A stretch of 64,000 bases of DNA from Pleurodeles waltl (lineage: Eukaryota; Chordata; Amphibia; Caudata; Salamandridae), in NCBI RefSeq assembly GCF_031143425.1, contig NC_090438.1, positions 778,607,138 to 778,671,137 of the forward strand, in the 5' to 3' direction. The notes beneath the pieces are model-generated. The model saw nothing but the letters and a program-made list of their open reading frames with translations, did not search any database and was not told where the DNA came from. The position numbers were made by a program, and so were the translations under genes. Positions 12,301 through 22,129 of this stretch are shown one piece after another. Numbering within the stretch: position 1 is the first letter of the stretch; each line of letters starts with the position of its first letter.

Positions 12301-12632
12301 GCGAATCTCAAATTCTCTAGGATCCTTATATTGAATGTCCCATGGATCGGGAACGCTACGCTCCCATGTTTCTCTGTCAGCTTGTGCCATTGCTTTAGCC
12401 AAAGGCACGGAGCTACCCCTTTTTCCTCCATTACAATGTAAGCTGGTGTACCTTCGGGTGGCGTCTCCTCTCCTACGCTCGCTTTAATGTAAGACTCCCC
12501 CTTCATCGCACTCTTTAATGCTTTAAAAAATTTCATTTTCTCGTCTTTTGTTTCACAAAGTTTGTAATCAATAAGTGACTTTAATTCCCGGAATACTCTT
12601 CGCTTGCCTTTCCCCTTCCAATCGAGCCCCAC
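6363..12632 (-). CDS. gag-pol: Retroviral Gag-Pro-Pol polyprotein, single frame, ends at TGA within integrase
   Basis: The frame has 2,089 codons. Gag supplies a PPPY late motif at 228-231, a capsid-like region at about 650-860, an RGRGRGG stretch and a CCHC zinc knuckle (C926, C929, H934, C939). Protease follows with DTGA at 1100-1103 and LLGRD at 1164-1168. RT carries the VQDLR region (about 1317), Asp1355 and YIDD at 1420-1423. RNase H has VDGS (D1730), E1769, D1790 and D1860. Integrase has an HHCC finger (H1952, H1956, C1986, C1989), D2018 and D2076. No stop codon separates gag from protease. The first codon shown is GTG. The frame is open back to TAG at 12675-12677 with no ATG, and the first ATG is codon 33. 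The frame ends at TGA 6363-6365, before the integrase Glu. A Gln/Met-rich linker (about 975-1030) joins nucleocapsid to protease. The polyprotein would act in particle assembly, reverse transcription and integration. Confidence 0.95.
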   Translation of the reverse strand: MGLDWKGKGKRRVFRELKSLIDYKLCETKDEKMKFFKALKSAMKGESYIKASVGEETPPEGTPAYIVMEEKGVAPCLWLKQWHKLTEKHGSVAFPIHGTFNIRILENLRFAMYDMKVPPRPAQCEALAIWELMARQQQQKKFETRIRKAEKTLADARWDNTQKVWRSDILQGIKLFPAITKEEEATGKKATGKTNRRCSKDREDEEKLRREEELEDEELIMQLLNNRPPPYAESGQGPSTSSAPPAPVQNNETPSSGTPSGSKDPSLLFTPQIPQVRRIYPDVPILKTAENYQPQVPRYYSSDNSTGMILDPTVMGVQNGRNPTLAQAESTQLLMPQKQMQGGNAHAQMTGSQMGMPAMMTHSVGMNMPQNMGNGQNPDAISLPITVGPPVPLYIQPNTGMSGQGSVVQNGTERRCIENTPETTPIAALPTGSGSLMEFSPICAQSTVVRSSPPLMIPLSSNTEKLPQPSMAVDVNATLMGLNAQQLTQWFNSLNSTQGSASGKGEDYLNRVRLNMEAQELVEGTMGVNRLESYSEEELRYLCPRIMREVNKVHRRLQEIADKNGVEIDKTKHLSRSYRLDFGTIDFEHMRSAGMKTHLRELLQSAQVWRCLDKWESRWAKKKEKKKDSVPEHNEKRPQSSDAITMLPMRETAGGKLIHVPWHRSDIQSSTDDFPKLREKPIEWYQQTDRFVKLAKCLWEDLNTLFEIVVPADLWEDCKRAVGWPTSEPERDRDTGAPSPMVMSLYYKVIEHLKTKVAAKNVDWQKIDRTAQEAKESIHGYYERLLKAFKNYSGTETIEAKDMLHFVFRFVEGLRPEISQMIKTHLICWQSKPIDEVLNYAKYCSDEIEVKQKRLKEKVMVMQLKAAQTGLQGFQQQIPQPQPQGNMVFQPQARGRGRGGFGSNGPDLNTVVIPNGVQAMKKVMPCHVCGIVGHWKRECPMVVQEGAGVGQQNNDVNTFQTMRGPKMRGPNPNFQTINQLQGLQPMQPQQMQMPHMQMTQMQTMQQQFPMVPNQQMQIPLARVSQQQVMVPPQVSGQVMSTNGTVQQFPLHSENGINNVWESESSDEEGNCVLAASLEVDQKGPYVEGRVMGHPVSFLVDTGATRSTVRSIEVPNLPLSGRTVQVVGVANRHLTNPITDPVPVRIGNYQGLHNFVVCDSSPIALLGRDLLCKLGCSIMCSNDGIRIQTSSDREEEDSVEGDEMETVDEEYPLINLFPMITEEDIPAELRETVGKEVWDMTGKEVGLMKGVEPVKVTVKPNVTFPQTPQYHMAQDTLMKVAQLIDEFVKQGVLKEVLSSPCNSPIMGLIKLSGKVRIVQDLRKINDIIIKCCPVVPNPAVIMFQVPCDAEWFSVIDLSQAFFSVPLHEDSQFLFCFKFLDRVYSWCRIPQGFSESPSIFNQILKKDLEALELPFESTLVQYIDDLLIASKTESGCTADTIALLNHLGRNGHKVSPSKLQFCQKKVKYLGHQIEKGSRRIMKEKITSVLQMSPPKTRREVRKFLGMVSYCRQWIPNFSTLAKPLLKLTQKDALDQIELKGDEMGAFIELKECMCRAPALGMPDYTKPFTLFCHERDACSLSVLTQAHGGINRPVAYFSATLDPVAAALPGCLHAVAAVGISLTQSEGIVMGHPLTVMVPHSVEILLTRSRTQHMTGARLTRYETIILGSPNVQLKRCTTLNPETLLPGENAEIENAEDVEHDCLQVTEFCTKPRPDIKDTKLDENDQIVFVDGSCLRDALGILKAGYAVCTVTGVFEASWLQGVYSAQVAELVALTRACQLSTLMKVTIYTDSQYGFGIVHDFGQLWSQRGFLTSSGSPVKNGERIRELLHAIQMPAEIAVVKCSAHTKGQDYVSLGNAYADQVARFCALNCILLRDEWNLISEPELEPAEAFALKVVDTMDELKALQNSVREDEKVSWIKSQCIKRPDELWVSNEGKFVLPNSLLSQLARFYHGQAHLGRDAMIRLFKTDWFNPRFRQAAEAVCHRCVICQQMNPGKGTVVNMSHIGRASGPFSRMQMDFIEMPVHGGLKYVLVIVCIFSHWIEAYPTRRNDSLTVAKLLLRELIPRFGFPISLESDRGSHFNNEVIKLL

Positions 12633-12674
12633 GGACTGCGTCCAATCCGTGCGCGACCCTTCTCTGCAACCAAC

Positions 12675-13504
12675 CTATCCCAGCACGGCTCCTAGTGACG
12701 TCACACTCACACACACTGCGGCTGACAAAGCCTCGCGGCTCGTCCTCCTTCACTCAGCTCCTCTCGTAACAACTTCTAGCATGTATCGCGAGCAACCAAA
12801 TAATAATAAAACAGATCTGTCGGTTTTCTACAGGAAGGGTAACACAATCGCTTCTGGACCTTAGGGATTTTTCACTAGCCTCGGCAGTTATTCCATCTTT
12901 CTCGGTCCCCACTTTCGCAAGCAAATTCTGACCCGCAGACTCTGCTCTCAACTTGTCAATGATCTATTCTAGTGCACTTAGAATTTGTCAAAGCCCGAAG
13001 TCGAAGTTTTCTTTCACTCCCTTAACACACGTACCGACTCGTTGACCACGACCGGTCAACCTATTAAACCGACCAGACCACAACATAAAACAAGTGTCTC
13101 ATACACTTTTCAACATACTCCGGAGTCTCTTGACCTCGCAGGGCCCGTCTCAACAACAACAACCACGTGGACCTTTTTCTGCACGAAGCGCCACATGCAC
13201 ATGAAGTTCGACGACTTCCCTACTCTCACACTCGGAGTCGCACCTCCGCTATTCTCTAAAATCCTCGCAACCTTTTCAAACAATCTGCGGCAATAAGCTG
13301 TGCAAGCGCAAAACCCTGACTTCACTCATACCGTCACTAGTACCGCCAACGCCGATTTCACACCTCCATTCTCTCCATTCGCAAGCTCCGAGATCCCGGG
13401 AAAGTCGCGGGGGACTTAGCCCATCATCATTTTCTCAATCTGTTTTACCCAAGAAAAATGTAATTCAACACCATATACCTCTCGAGCGGGGTCCCAAAAG
13501 TCTA
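12675..13504 (-). other. Retroviral leader between PBS and gag
   Basis: About 830 bases separate the primer site from the stop codon (TAG at 12675-12677) that opens the gag frame. Short upstream frames occur (for example 12754-12951 and 12568-12753, minus strand) with no recognisable product. Packaging signal and splice donor should lie here but I cannot place them. A perfect TGACGTCA palindrome (CRE-like) sits at 12696-12703. Confidence 0.55.
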
Positions 13505-13522
13505 AACCGTCCTCTGCTACCA
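13505..13522 (-). other. Primer binding site, initiator Met tRNA
   Basis: Five bases after the 5' LTR, in viral sense, there is an 18-base stretch beginning TGGTAGCAGAGGA. It is complementary to the 3' end of vertebrate initiator tRNA-Met (ending ...CCUCUGCUACCA) with one mismatch, at the eighth base written on the plus strand. It is the expected minus-strand DNA primer site. Initiator Met primers are typical of Ty1/copia and some Ty3 elements and unusual for vertebrate retroviruses. Confidence 0.88.
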
Positions 13523-13749
13523 TCTACTGATAGAGCGTTCCAGCCTAATAAATTACCTGTATTTGGACGCTCTTGGGTCGATGAATCTTTTGACCAAGTG
13601 GGACTCTCTTCACCCGAGATCAATCAATTTAATCTAATCAATAATCAATAACGAACATAAGCAATGCCCTGATCAACATAACACTTAACAATTAATCCAG
13701 AAAACATTTCGGCGAACCATGACCTTTCGGCCATGAATAACCACACCAG

Positions 13750-13774
13750 TTTATTCAAAGTTAATGAATTTATT
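13750..13774 (-). terminator. Candidate LTR polyadenylation signals
   Basis: Two AATAAA hexamers lie on the minus strand at 13750-13755 and 13769-13774, about 220-245 bases before the inner LTR end, with equivalents in the 3' LTR. They are the most plausible 3' processing signals. If the TATA-like box at 14528 is real, they imply an unusually long R region. Confidence 0.35.
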
Positions 13775-14527
13775 TCCCTATATTAACAAAGCTAGCACAA
13801 TATAAATGTGTCTCAACACCAAATGATATATGTAAATGAACATTAATAGCTGTCCATAACGGCGGAAAAGATGCAATCTATGCAGCATTTGAATAACAAT
13901 GCATTCGATAATAGCAACGCAAATCACTAAAACTATAATCTGTAATGAGCTAATTGCATACATTAGTCAGCATAACAAGGTCTCAAATTGCATCGTGCAA
14001 CAAAAGGAATCCTCATATAACCTCAAATTAGCATTGGCATGTGGGACTTCATGCAAAAACAATTTAGTAACATTGATTTGGAAAACTCCTAACTAGGGCT
14101 CTTATCAAAAATCAGCAGTTGGTTACCTAAAAAGAAACACAATGCAATTGTACATTTTTCCTTTTTCATATTTACCAAATTCAATCAGCATTCAAGGAAG
14201 TCTTCGTCTCACAGGTACCGATTTCGATCAGCATGGGACGGGGCAAAGGGGTAAAGTGGACGGGGCAATTGCCTCACAGCGGCAAGATAAAGGACGACTA
14301 CTTCATGCAAAGGGACGAATCAAAGTTAAAGTCTCTAAGGCGAGAATTATTTAAAGTCTCTCTTTCTCTCGAATAGAGAAAGCATCAAAGTCTCATTCAA
14401 AATGGCGTCGAACATCAATTGGCATCGTAGAAGATGGCTAAATGACGAAGTCAGCAAGATGAGCCATAATGGCTGCAATGTCCTGCAAAATGACGGGTAA
14501 CGGGCTACTTTCTTCTCGTGCACCAGG

Positions 14528-14535
14528 TTTAAATA
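14528..14535 (-). promoter_or_regulatory. Candidate TATA-like box in the LTR
   Basis: TATTTAAA is read on the minus strand, with the same octamer at 2389-2396 in the other LTR. It is followed in viral sense by a GC-richer stretch. Several other AT-rich candidates exist in this LTR, so the choice is tentative. Confidence 0.3.
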
Positions 14536-15140
14536 GACAACAGTTCAAATCCAGTAGGGTCTTCCATTGGAGGGTTCATAGGTTGGCTTCAAATTGTCCA
14601 ATCAAAAACAACAGTTCTCAAGCTTCTACCTAGGCATACATTATCCTTGGAGTCGGGAACGTAAGTTGCAACATATTTTACCAATTAACTCACTTTCAGA
14701 GCTTCCATTGTCCGCACCTGCAGATTGACCTTGGAGCAAAGAAGAAGATGCCAGGCTGGCACGAAACCTTATAGATAAGCATGTGAACGATCTCACTGGA
14801 AAAGTACAGCTTCAAGCAAGAATACACGTTTTATTAGCACATTAGAAAAACACGAGCATCTAAACCGTGAGACAAGGCAACTAGGCCGAAGCCTCCACTA
14901 GTTATGCTAAGTTAAAACATTTCAAATAAGCAAATCATAGCACACGTTTACGGTTATGTCAGATTAGTACAATTCTAATACATCACGTTATATAAAGCAC
15001 GCTTATAAATGTTGGCAAACTACTCTGAGGGCACATTTGTCCCCGTACAATCTTTATTAGTTCGGTTAAAGTCACACTTGATTATTGCGGCACTACGTTT
15101 ATGCGCTAATAAATGTAAAACCTTCATTTCCGCGTCATCA

Positions 15141-15144
15141 CACG
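15141..15144. repeat. Target-site duplication, right copy (CACG)
   Basis: CACG directly follows the 5' LTR and matches 1385-1388. An intact duplication shows that the two LTRs came in together and have not recombined with another copy. Confidence 0.8.
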
Positions 15145-16254
15145 CACTATACAAAAGTCTGCTTTTCTTGTAGGGTGGATCAGCTCTACACTGTTTCCTC
15201 GGTTGGCATCCTCCTTTCCAAGATTGCACCAGAGCCAGTGGGATTGTCCGCCATGCCACACTCAGGCGCTCCTTCCCTCGGCTGCAGGTCTGACGCCACA
15301 TTGGACGCGCGCGAGTCGAGACTCCAGAGAGGTTCATATTTAATGGGTGTATTCTTTTTCCAGCCAACTCCTAATACAGTGAAAACAAGCATTTGCAATG
15401 CAATAGGTCTCGCATTTGCTCGAGTTAGAGCTATTAGCGTTGTCAATTTCCAACTGGAACTTTCTTGCCACACAAACCGAAAATAAGAAGTAAAACAGTT
15501 GACAAAAGGGAGCCAATTCAAAGTTCCGCCTACAGACAAAAAGAAGTTCGCTCGCAGTCAACGTTATCGGCAATAGTCCAGTTATCCATGTAAAAGAGTC
15601 GATGGCCAAGGCAGTAACAAAACCGCCCTAAGGAGGGACAAATGCAAAGCAGTTACCAACGAAAACAAATCATTTTTGAAAGGCAACCTCATGAATGAGC
15701 GATAGCGATGGGCATGCGGTGGGTGTGGTTAAAAGCCCAGATATATACCAACACGTCGGAAAAGCAGCAAGCGCTGCTATGCTCGACCTAAAAACTAGAA
15801 TGCAACCTTCATTCTAAAAATATAACCGCACTGTGCTGCATACTCCTGGACAAATCGCGTTTAAAACGCTGCAGTTCCTTATGCAGCGGGGAGTGCTTTA
15901 TTTATGCTGGTAGTTGCAGTTGGTGGGCATCCGCACCCATTTTGTAGGCATCAGGACTTCTATTTTTTTTATCAGCAAACTTTAACCTATTGTAGCACAG
16001 AGAAAGGCACTAAAGAGAGACAGGAAAAGTGCATTGGGAAATCTGCGATAAAAGAGGGACAGGAAAACTTCGAGTGAGTAAAAGAAGTAGATGAATAGTG
16101 GTGAAAGCAAGAGGCACGTGTGGAATCAAAAGTAGGAATCCTTGGTGTTCCTTAACCTCTGTATTTTTTGTGTAGAAGCCATTTATAGGTCTCCTCTACA
16201 CGCACATTTAGTTCTCTGTTTTTTAAGACTTACTGTGGACAGTACCGATCATTA
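15145..16254. other. Right flank of provirus, unassigned
   Basis: No protein or RNA gene is recognised. Open frames of up to 117 codons on the minus strand overlap the LTR end and look like chance frames. Confidence 0.3.
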
Positions 16255-17090
16255 CATTGGGCAGTGACCTAGCCCATTGCTTACCATTGATTGGCTTTCT
16301 TATCTCTCTTATTTGCTTGCATCTTATTTGTTGGCGTTCCTTTCTCTTCTTGTGTTTGTCCCTTCCCTGGCTCACTAGTTTTTTTTTTACCATTCTTTTG
16401 ATTGGGTGACTTGTATTTTTCCACTGCTTACACTATAAGAACTGCGTTATTCTTTTTCTTTCCCACTCTGTTCGGTTGCATATGTGTCCTTGTTCTTTCC
16501 CTTGCGTGCTGCATCCTCTGTCAAATCCTCGCCTCTCTGCACTCATTGCTCCTCCCTGCTCACCTGCTTCTCCCTGCTCACCTGCTTGTCCAATACTTCC
16601 CTCACCCCTCCCTAGCCAGTTTTCCTAGATTTTGCCTAATAGACAGCTTTTAGATGCCTGTTTGCGAACAGGAGACGTAGAGACCGCCCATTGCTTACCA
16701 CTGGTTGGCTTCTTGTTACTCTCCTTTGCTGTTTCGTGTTTAATAGCTGTCCTCTTCTTGTGTTTGTCATTCCCCTAGAGCAAACCCTCCTTACCATTCT
16801 TTTGATTGTCTGGGTCATACCTCTTACTGCGCGCTTTCAGGGAGCTACTTTTTTCTGTTTTTTTTAAAGCACTGCATGAGAGTGCATATGTTTTCCAGAT
16901 CTCTCCCTCCTAGGCTTCTCCCCTGTCAAATACGCATTCCCTACACACTCTGTATTGCTCTCTCCCTTGTTTGTTGCTTTTCCCCTCTTCCTTTATCTCC
17001 CCATTCAGCTTTATTTTTATTGTTGCTTTCTCTCACACACTCTTCCATTGCTCGCCCACTCCTCATAGTCCTTTTAACATTTAGTTTACA
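16255..17090. repeat. Diverged tandem duplication, period about 414 bp
   Basis: The phrase cccattgcttacca occurs at 16273 and again at 16687. Shared blocks follow in the same order in both halves: ttggct, ctcttcttgtgtttgtc, accattcttttgattg, gcatatgt and a C/T-rich tail. The two units are clearly diverged. No coding motif is seen. Confidence 0.6.
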
Positions 17091-17899
17091 TTTCTTAATA
17101 CATTTCTTGGAGGGCCCGTTTGCTGCTGGGCTGTTCTGTTTGCATAAATGTCAATTAACACAATTGAAATCAATTTTTTTCTAAATTCCACACCAAGTAG
17201 CATCAGCCATCTTGGAATGGTGACTAAAAAGTTCAGCAATAAAATGGCTCCTGCGTCATTCAGTAAGCATGCACATGTGTGGGTGACGTGTATACACTGA
17301 GTGACACAAGTGTCAACAGCGTTAAGACATATGCATAAATCTCATTACAACACATTATTTCTTTTTTCATTTTTTCTTTGATGATGCTTCACATCACCAA
17401 CATGTATTCACACAGAGTATGCAGTTCCTCTAAGTCACAAGGAAAAGAAAGGGGAAAGCATTGAGTCTGAAGAGAACTGAGCAAGCAAGTCAGAGGGGTA
17501 GGGATATGATTGCTCAGAAGCAGGAGCCCTCACACACTCAAATGGGTGTCATGCTTCATCATTGAGCAGTTTCTCATTGGGCCGGTGCTGAAATGCCCAA
17601 CGGGACCCTCAAGGGGTCATCTTGCCAGAGGTCTTGTGAAAATAAGACCCTGGTATGAAGTGTGAATAGAGGTGCAATATCTGTAGAGCTGCTCTATGAG
17701 CTGTACTGGATCATTGTTTCCAATACAGCCACCTTTTGTTTTTACTAATAACAAGAGGACCCATGCAATAAAAGTCCTTAGGGTCGTTCTCTTTTTTTCT
17801 ACCACACTTAAACCAATTATGTTACATTGCATTACAGGTGTTTTAGTCTGATAATTTGTTTTTGCATGTGGTACGAGCCTCCTGGAGTCTATCGTCCTG
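17091..17899. other. Unassigned, possibly the L1 3' end
   Basis: No gene is recognised. The minus-strand 71-codon frame at 17617-17832 lies just beyond the stop of the LINE ORF2 and may be part of its 3' untranslated region. No poly-A or short tandem tail clearly marks the LINE end. Confidence 0.3.
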
Positions 17900-17956
17900 C
17901 CTATTCAGTCTGATATATGTTTCTTCGGCCAGGGACCACTCTGCTACATCTCTGCA

Positions 17957-20900
17957 TCATCTCTCTATTGTTGGGGCTAGCTGTGACATCCATGTAATGG
18001 CGACTCTATCTTGTGCTAGCTGTCCAAATTTATAGGTCATTTTCCGGACTTTGTGGCATTTGAAATTACCCAACAGGCAGCACTGCGGTGTGAGGATTAT
18101 AGGTAGGTGTGTAGCACGCACCATTTTGTCCACTATCAGTTCCCAATACGTGTGTACGGTTCTGCTTGCCCATGCCATATGTAAGAAATCTGCACCCTTT
18201 GCACTACACCGGGGACAGGCGTCGGGTCTTGTTCTTGTCACACGGTTCAGAGCCCTGGGGGTCATGTATGTCCTATGCAGGAAATTGTAATGTATGAGTC
18301 GAAAACGGGCATTGCTCGAAACTGTTTGTGTCAATTTTTAGACGCGTACCCAGTCAGCATCCTCAATAGGTGTCTTGAGGTCGTAATCCCATGCGTCACA
18401 GGCTTGTGCGGGTCCCAAACTTCCTGCATGGCTCTATAAAGGAGCGTGATCCCTCCACTCCCGCCGTCAGTAATACCCCCATTGTGTGTGACGGGGAGGG
18501 GGGGTGGCTGGGGATGGCCTGGTGGGGTGGCTTGGCCATATCTGATGTGCAATAGTTGCCAAGCCTGTGTGTTGCAGAATCTGCCCTGGCCCAAATTAAA
18601 GTCCTCACGCATGTTGAAAGGTATTCATCAAGGTATAAGCTCCCCAGCTGCTCACACCCACCATCCGTATATGCCCGGGAGGACATGTCAGCCATCATCT
18701 GCCTAACTGGCTTTAGAATCCATGTGGGTAGTTCCCTATGAAATGGTGCTCGTTTTGTCACTGTTGCTACAACCTGCTGCCATATCCACACCGATTGCCA
18801 CACTATATATGGAGCATCTGCTTGTCTCCTCCATCAATAGTTCAATGAGTCTGTTTACCTCTATCAATCCTGTCAGCAGCCACGTCTCCAAGCGTGGGAC
18901 AGCGTCTAGCCATCTGGCTGTCTGTTGTAAATGTGCCGCATAATGTCTACGTTCTATTTAATGTGGCTAGAGCCACCCTGCTCCGTTTATTCGCCCACAG
19001 TAGGGAGATCAATAACGAGTTCAACCACTTAAATGTACGAGCTGTAATGGGATTCATCAAGTTCTGGAGAGCCGTACAGGCATCTGGGGAGTAGCACCAT
19101 TTTAGAAATAGCAATTCTGCCCATTAAGAACAGGGGAAGTGAATTCCAGAATGCAGTTGAGTTTTCAAGCGAGGATATTACTCGCCTTATATCAAGACAG
19201 AATTGTTGAGCTGGGGTATAAGCCAGCTGGTAACGGAAGGAGTCTAGTTCCCAGCGGAGGCCCACATCTGGAAGGTGCTCCTCTGGGATTCCAGGCGAGC
19301 CATTGGAAATATAAGAGACTTAGTATGATTAATCCTGAGCCCTGAGATGTCTCCAAATGTATCTAGTATCTGCAGTAGCGTGGGTACTGCCACCCTAGGG
19401 GTCGATATGTAAAACAGTGCATCGTCAGCGTATAGGGAGATGACATGGCGCGGCTCCCCTAGCTGCATGCCCCACGCCCTTAAATCCCTTCTGACTTTAA
19501 TCGCCAATGGCTCTATCGCCAGGGCAAAGAGGAGCGTGGACAGGGGACACCCCTGTTGTGTCCCTCGCCCCAGCTCCCACACCCCTGACTGGGTCTGACC
19601 AACTCAAACTCCAGCCACAGGGGCTGTATATAGCTGCTGAACTCAGTCCCTATATTGTGGCACGAATCTCGCCACTCTAAGGACTTCCAACAGATATCCC
19701 CAATATCAAACGCTTTCTTTAAGTCAATAGAGACCAGTACCATTTTATTATCAAGGCCCTGCCCTCATGGAAGACATGGGTCAGTTGTCTTAGCTTCATA
19801 GCCGCATTATGGCCCAGAATAAAACCACATTGGTTTTCATGTATTAATGTAGGCATGTGGGGCACAAAGATTTTTCTCAGCATCTTCAAGTCAGAATTAA
19901 ATATGGTAATGGGCAGATATGCTGCTGGTCTCGTCTTATCCCCTCCCCCCTGGTTTTTTGACCATGTATATTTCCCCTTCCCTTATGGTAGGCGGGAGCA
20001 CACCCCCGTGTACGTGCCTCTAGAAATACTTCCAGTAATTGTTGCTATATGTACTTTATAAAATTCAGCAGGAAACCCATCCCCTCCCGGGGCCTTTGCG
20101 TGGGGAAGCAGTTTCACAACTGATTTTAGTTCCTGGAAGTCTAAGGGAGCATCCAGTTCCTCAACTGTCACTGTGGGCAAACTGGGAATGTCAAAGTCAT
20201 CTAAAAATGGAATATAGTGAGCAGGGGTGACATTAGGATCTGCTGTGTAGACCCACTGTAAATGTGCCTTGAATGTATCCACTGCACCCTTCCTGGTAGC
20301 TACCTGTGTACCACCCGGGCCTATAAGGTGTGTGCTATTTGGTGGTGGGTTTTTTCTGTGAATAATCCACACCAGCAGCTTTCCTGACCTGTCTCCCTCC
20401 TTGTGCAGTAGTTGTCTGTATTAAGTGTGAACTTGTCCAGTCTATCCCAGATTTCTCCTATCCGTCTGCATACTGTGCTTTCATCAGTCTGCATGTTCGT
20501 GTGCTGCTGGTCCCCCATCTGCAATTCAGCCAAGTGCTTCTCCTTCATGTGCAATTCTAACTGCAATTGCTTGCGGACTCAGCACATTAATCCCATGCAT
20601 GCTCCCCTTAACACAGCCTTCATAGTTGCCCACTCCGTACCCCTGTAACCCATGGATTCCCCCCCCCCCCACCCAGTTTGTCCCCAGGTAGTCAGTTACA
20701 GCACTGGCCAGTGTTCCCCTACCCTGTCAGGACCTCTGCTGGCATCCTCCAGTATCTGGAGCCCAAAGGGGAGCCACCCCATGACTTCTCACAACACAGA
20801 GCTTAGTGGTCTGAGAGAAATCGTCCCAGGAACGTTATTTCCAAGTCTTCAAGTCTCTCAATACCTGCCCTTAATAACCTATCTAGTCTGCTAAATGTGT

Positions 20901-21480
20901 TATGTGTAGGTGAGGGGCAGGTATAAGCCCTTAGTGTTGGGTTCCGCTCTCTCTAGATATCGATCAATCCAGTATTGTGCATGACATCCACGAGGGACGC
21001 CGTCATTAAGGGCTTCGTGTTTGCCCTGGAGGGGCTCCTGTCCAGGTCCCTGTCCAGCACACAATTAAAATCACCCAGCCAAAGCAAAGGGGATCCCACC
21101 GCCTGCACCGTCAGTTCCTGCATGGGCAAAAAGAATGTGCGGACGTCTACATTAGGGGCATAAGTGTTCTACGTAGGTCAAGGAGAATGGCAGACCGGGT
21201 GCAATCTAAATTAGGATGGCCCTAGCGTAGGTAGAGTAAGAGGAATGATATAACTGCCCTCTCCACTTCCTGGCTAATCTAGTTGCCCCCGAGTCATCTG
21301 GGTGTGTCTCCTGCAAACATGCAACACTGATTCTATGTCTTTTTAGGTAGGCGAGAATCCTATGTCGTTTCTGTAAGGAGCCCATCCCCCTTACATTCCA
21401 AGTAATACGTTTGCATCTTCCCCCATTGATGTTTATGAATGTTATTTGTAGGCCTTCTCCCCTCATGTGTATGAACTGTG
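17957..21480 (-). pseudogene. L1-type ORF2p (endonuclease and reverse transcriptase), degenerate
   Basis: The endonuclease begins near 21450 with ITWNVRGMG and CLQETH, continues with WLGDFNCVLDRD (about 21060) and ends with an SDH box (about 20820). RT shows KAPGGDGFPAEFYK (about 20080), IDLKKAFD (about 19725), GTQQGCPL (about 19555) and YADD encoded at 19421-19432. The C-terminal part at 17957-18334 has a CPRCSAKGADFLH Cys/His segment. At least six open pieces in all three frames (19983-20372, 19513-19743, 19244-19582, 19029-19265, 18331-18803, 17957-18334) record many indels. The protein would nick target DNA and reverse-transcribe the element. It cannot do so here. Confidence 0.85.
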
Positions 21481-22129
21481 TCTCGGACCGCATAAAGATT
21501 AAACTCCCAACCAAGAAATGAGAAAACAAATAACTAACATAACCCCTACCCCCTAGGACAGTCAGCTCAATCTGCGGTCTAACAATGCCCAACCACATTC
21601 TGTGCCAGGACAGTCACAGTAACACCATTCGCCCAACTGGGGTGAAAGATGTAACTCACTAAAACAACCCCCACTCTACCTCCCCCTGACCAGTATATCC
21701 ACTGATTCTCCTTGTTCACTGTAACCTTCTAACTCTGTTTAAGTTCTACCTCTTGGTAGTTCAGCCTCAGAGGTACCCACTCCGTACTGCTCTTTACTCG
21801 TATTTGTCACTCCCGTGGCTTGAGTCCTTGTTATGATCCATAGATTGATCTAAACCCTCCTCCCCAGACCAAAGCCCCATTATAAGTTCCCTCAGCAGGT
21901 TCATGGAGTCTCTTCTTCAGGATATCGAATAGGTTTACATCTTGGGTATCATGTTTCCCCACGTTCGTCACTCACGGGTAGAACGGTGTGAGGGACGATG
22001 TCGAACTGAGTATCTATTGTCTCTATAGTTCCCTCTCACGTCCCAGGATCAGGCACCAACAATTTCATGCTGGGACTCTGGCTGTGCTCCTCTATTGTCC
22101 ACACAATCCTCATATATTGTCACCCACTG

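Larger units (their letters stand above)
1389..15140 (-). mobile_element. Young endogenous retrovirus (gamma/epsilon-like), complete provirus
   Basis: A full provirus lies on the minus strand. It is bounded by two LTRs of identical length in direct orientation and flanked by the 4-bp target duplication CACG. In viral order it carries a primer binding site, a leader of about 0.85 kb, one gag-pro-pol frame, env and a polypurine tract. RT, RNase H and integrase resemble the gamma/epsilon (class I) retroviruses, and Env has a gamma-type CxxC motif. At 13.75 kb it is long for a retrovirus, because of the 1.6-kb LTRs, a Gag of roughly 1,050 residues and a long tail after integrase. About five LTR mismatches in 1,613 positions indicate a recent insertion. 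As read, the copy has one stop in integrase and two frame breaks in env. Placement within a named genus is not certain. Confidence 0.97.
13528..15140 (-). repeat. 5' LTR of the provirus (viral sense)
   Basis: This 1,613-bp LTR begins TGATGACGCG and ends CGCTCTATCA in viral sense, giving TG...CA ends with a short imperfect inverted repeat. It aligns base for base with the copy at 1389-3001 at a constant offset of 12,139. By eye I count about five substitutions and no indels. It directly precedes the tRNA primer site, which makes it the 5' LTR. The R boundaries cannot be fixed from sequence alone. Confidence 0.96.

Noticed and set aside
12630..12632. N-myristoylation site at the Gag start
   Set aside because: The codon before the Gly is GTG, and the residues after it do not fit the usual small residue at position 6.
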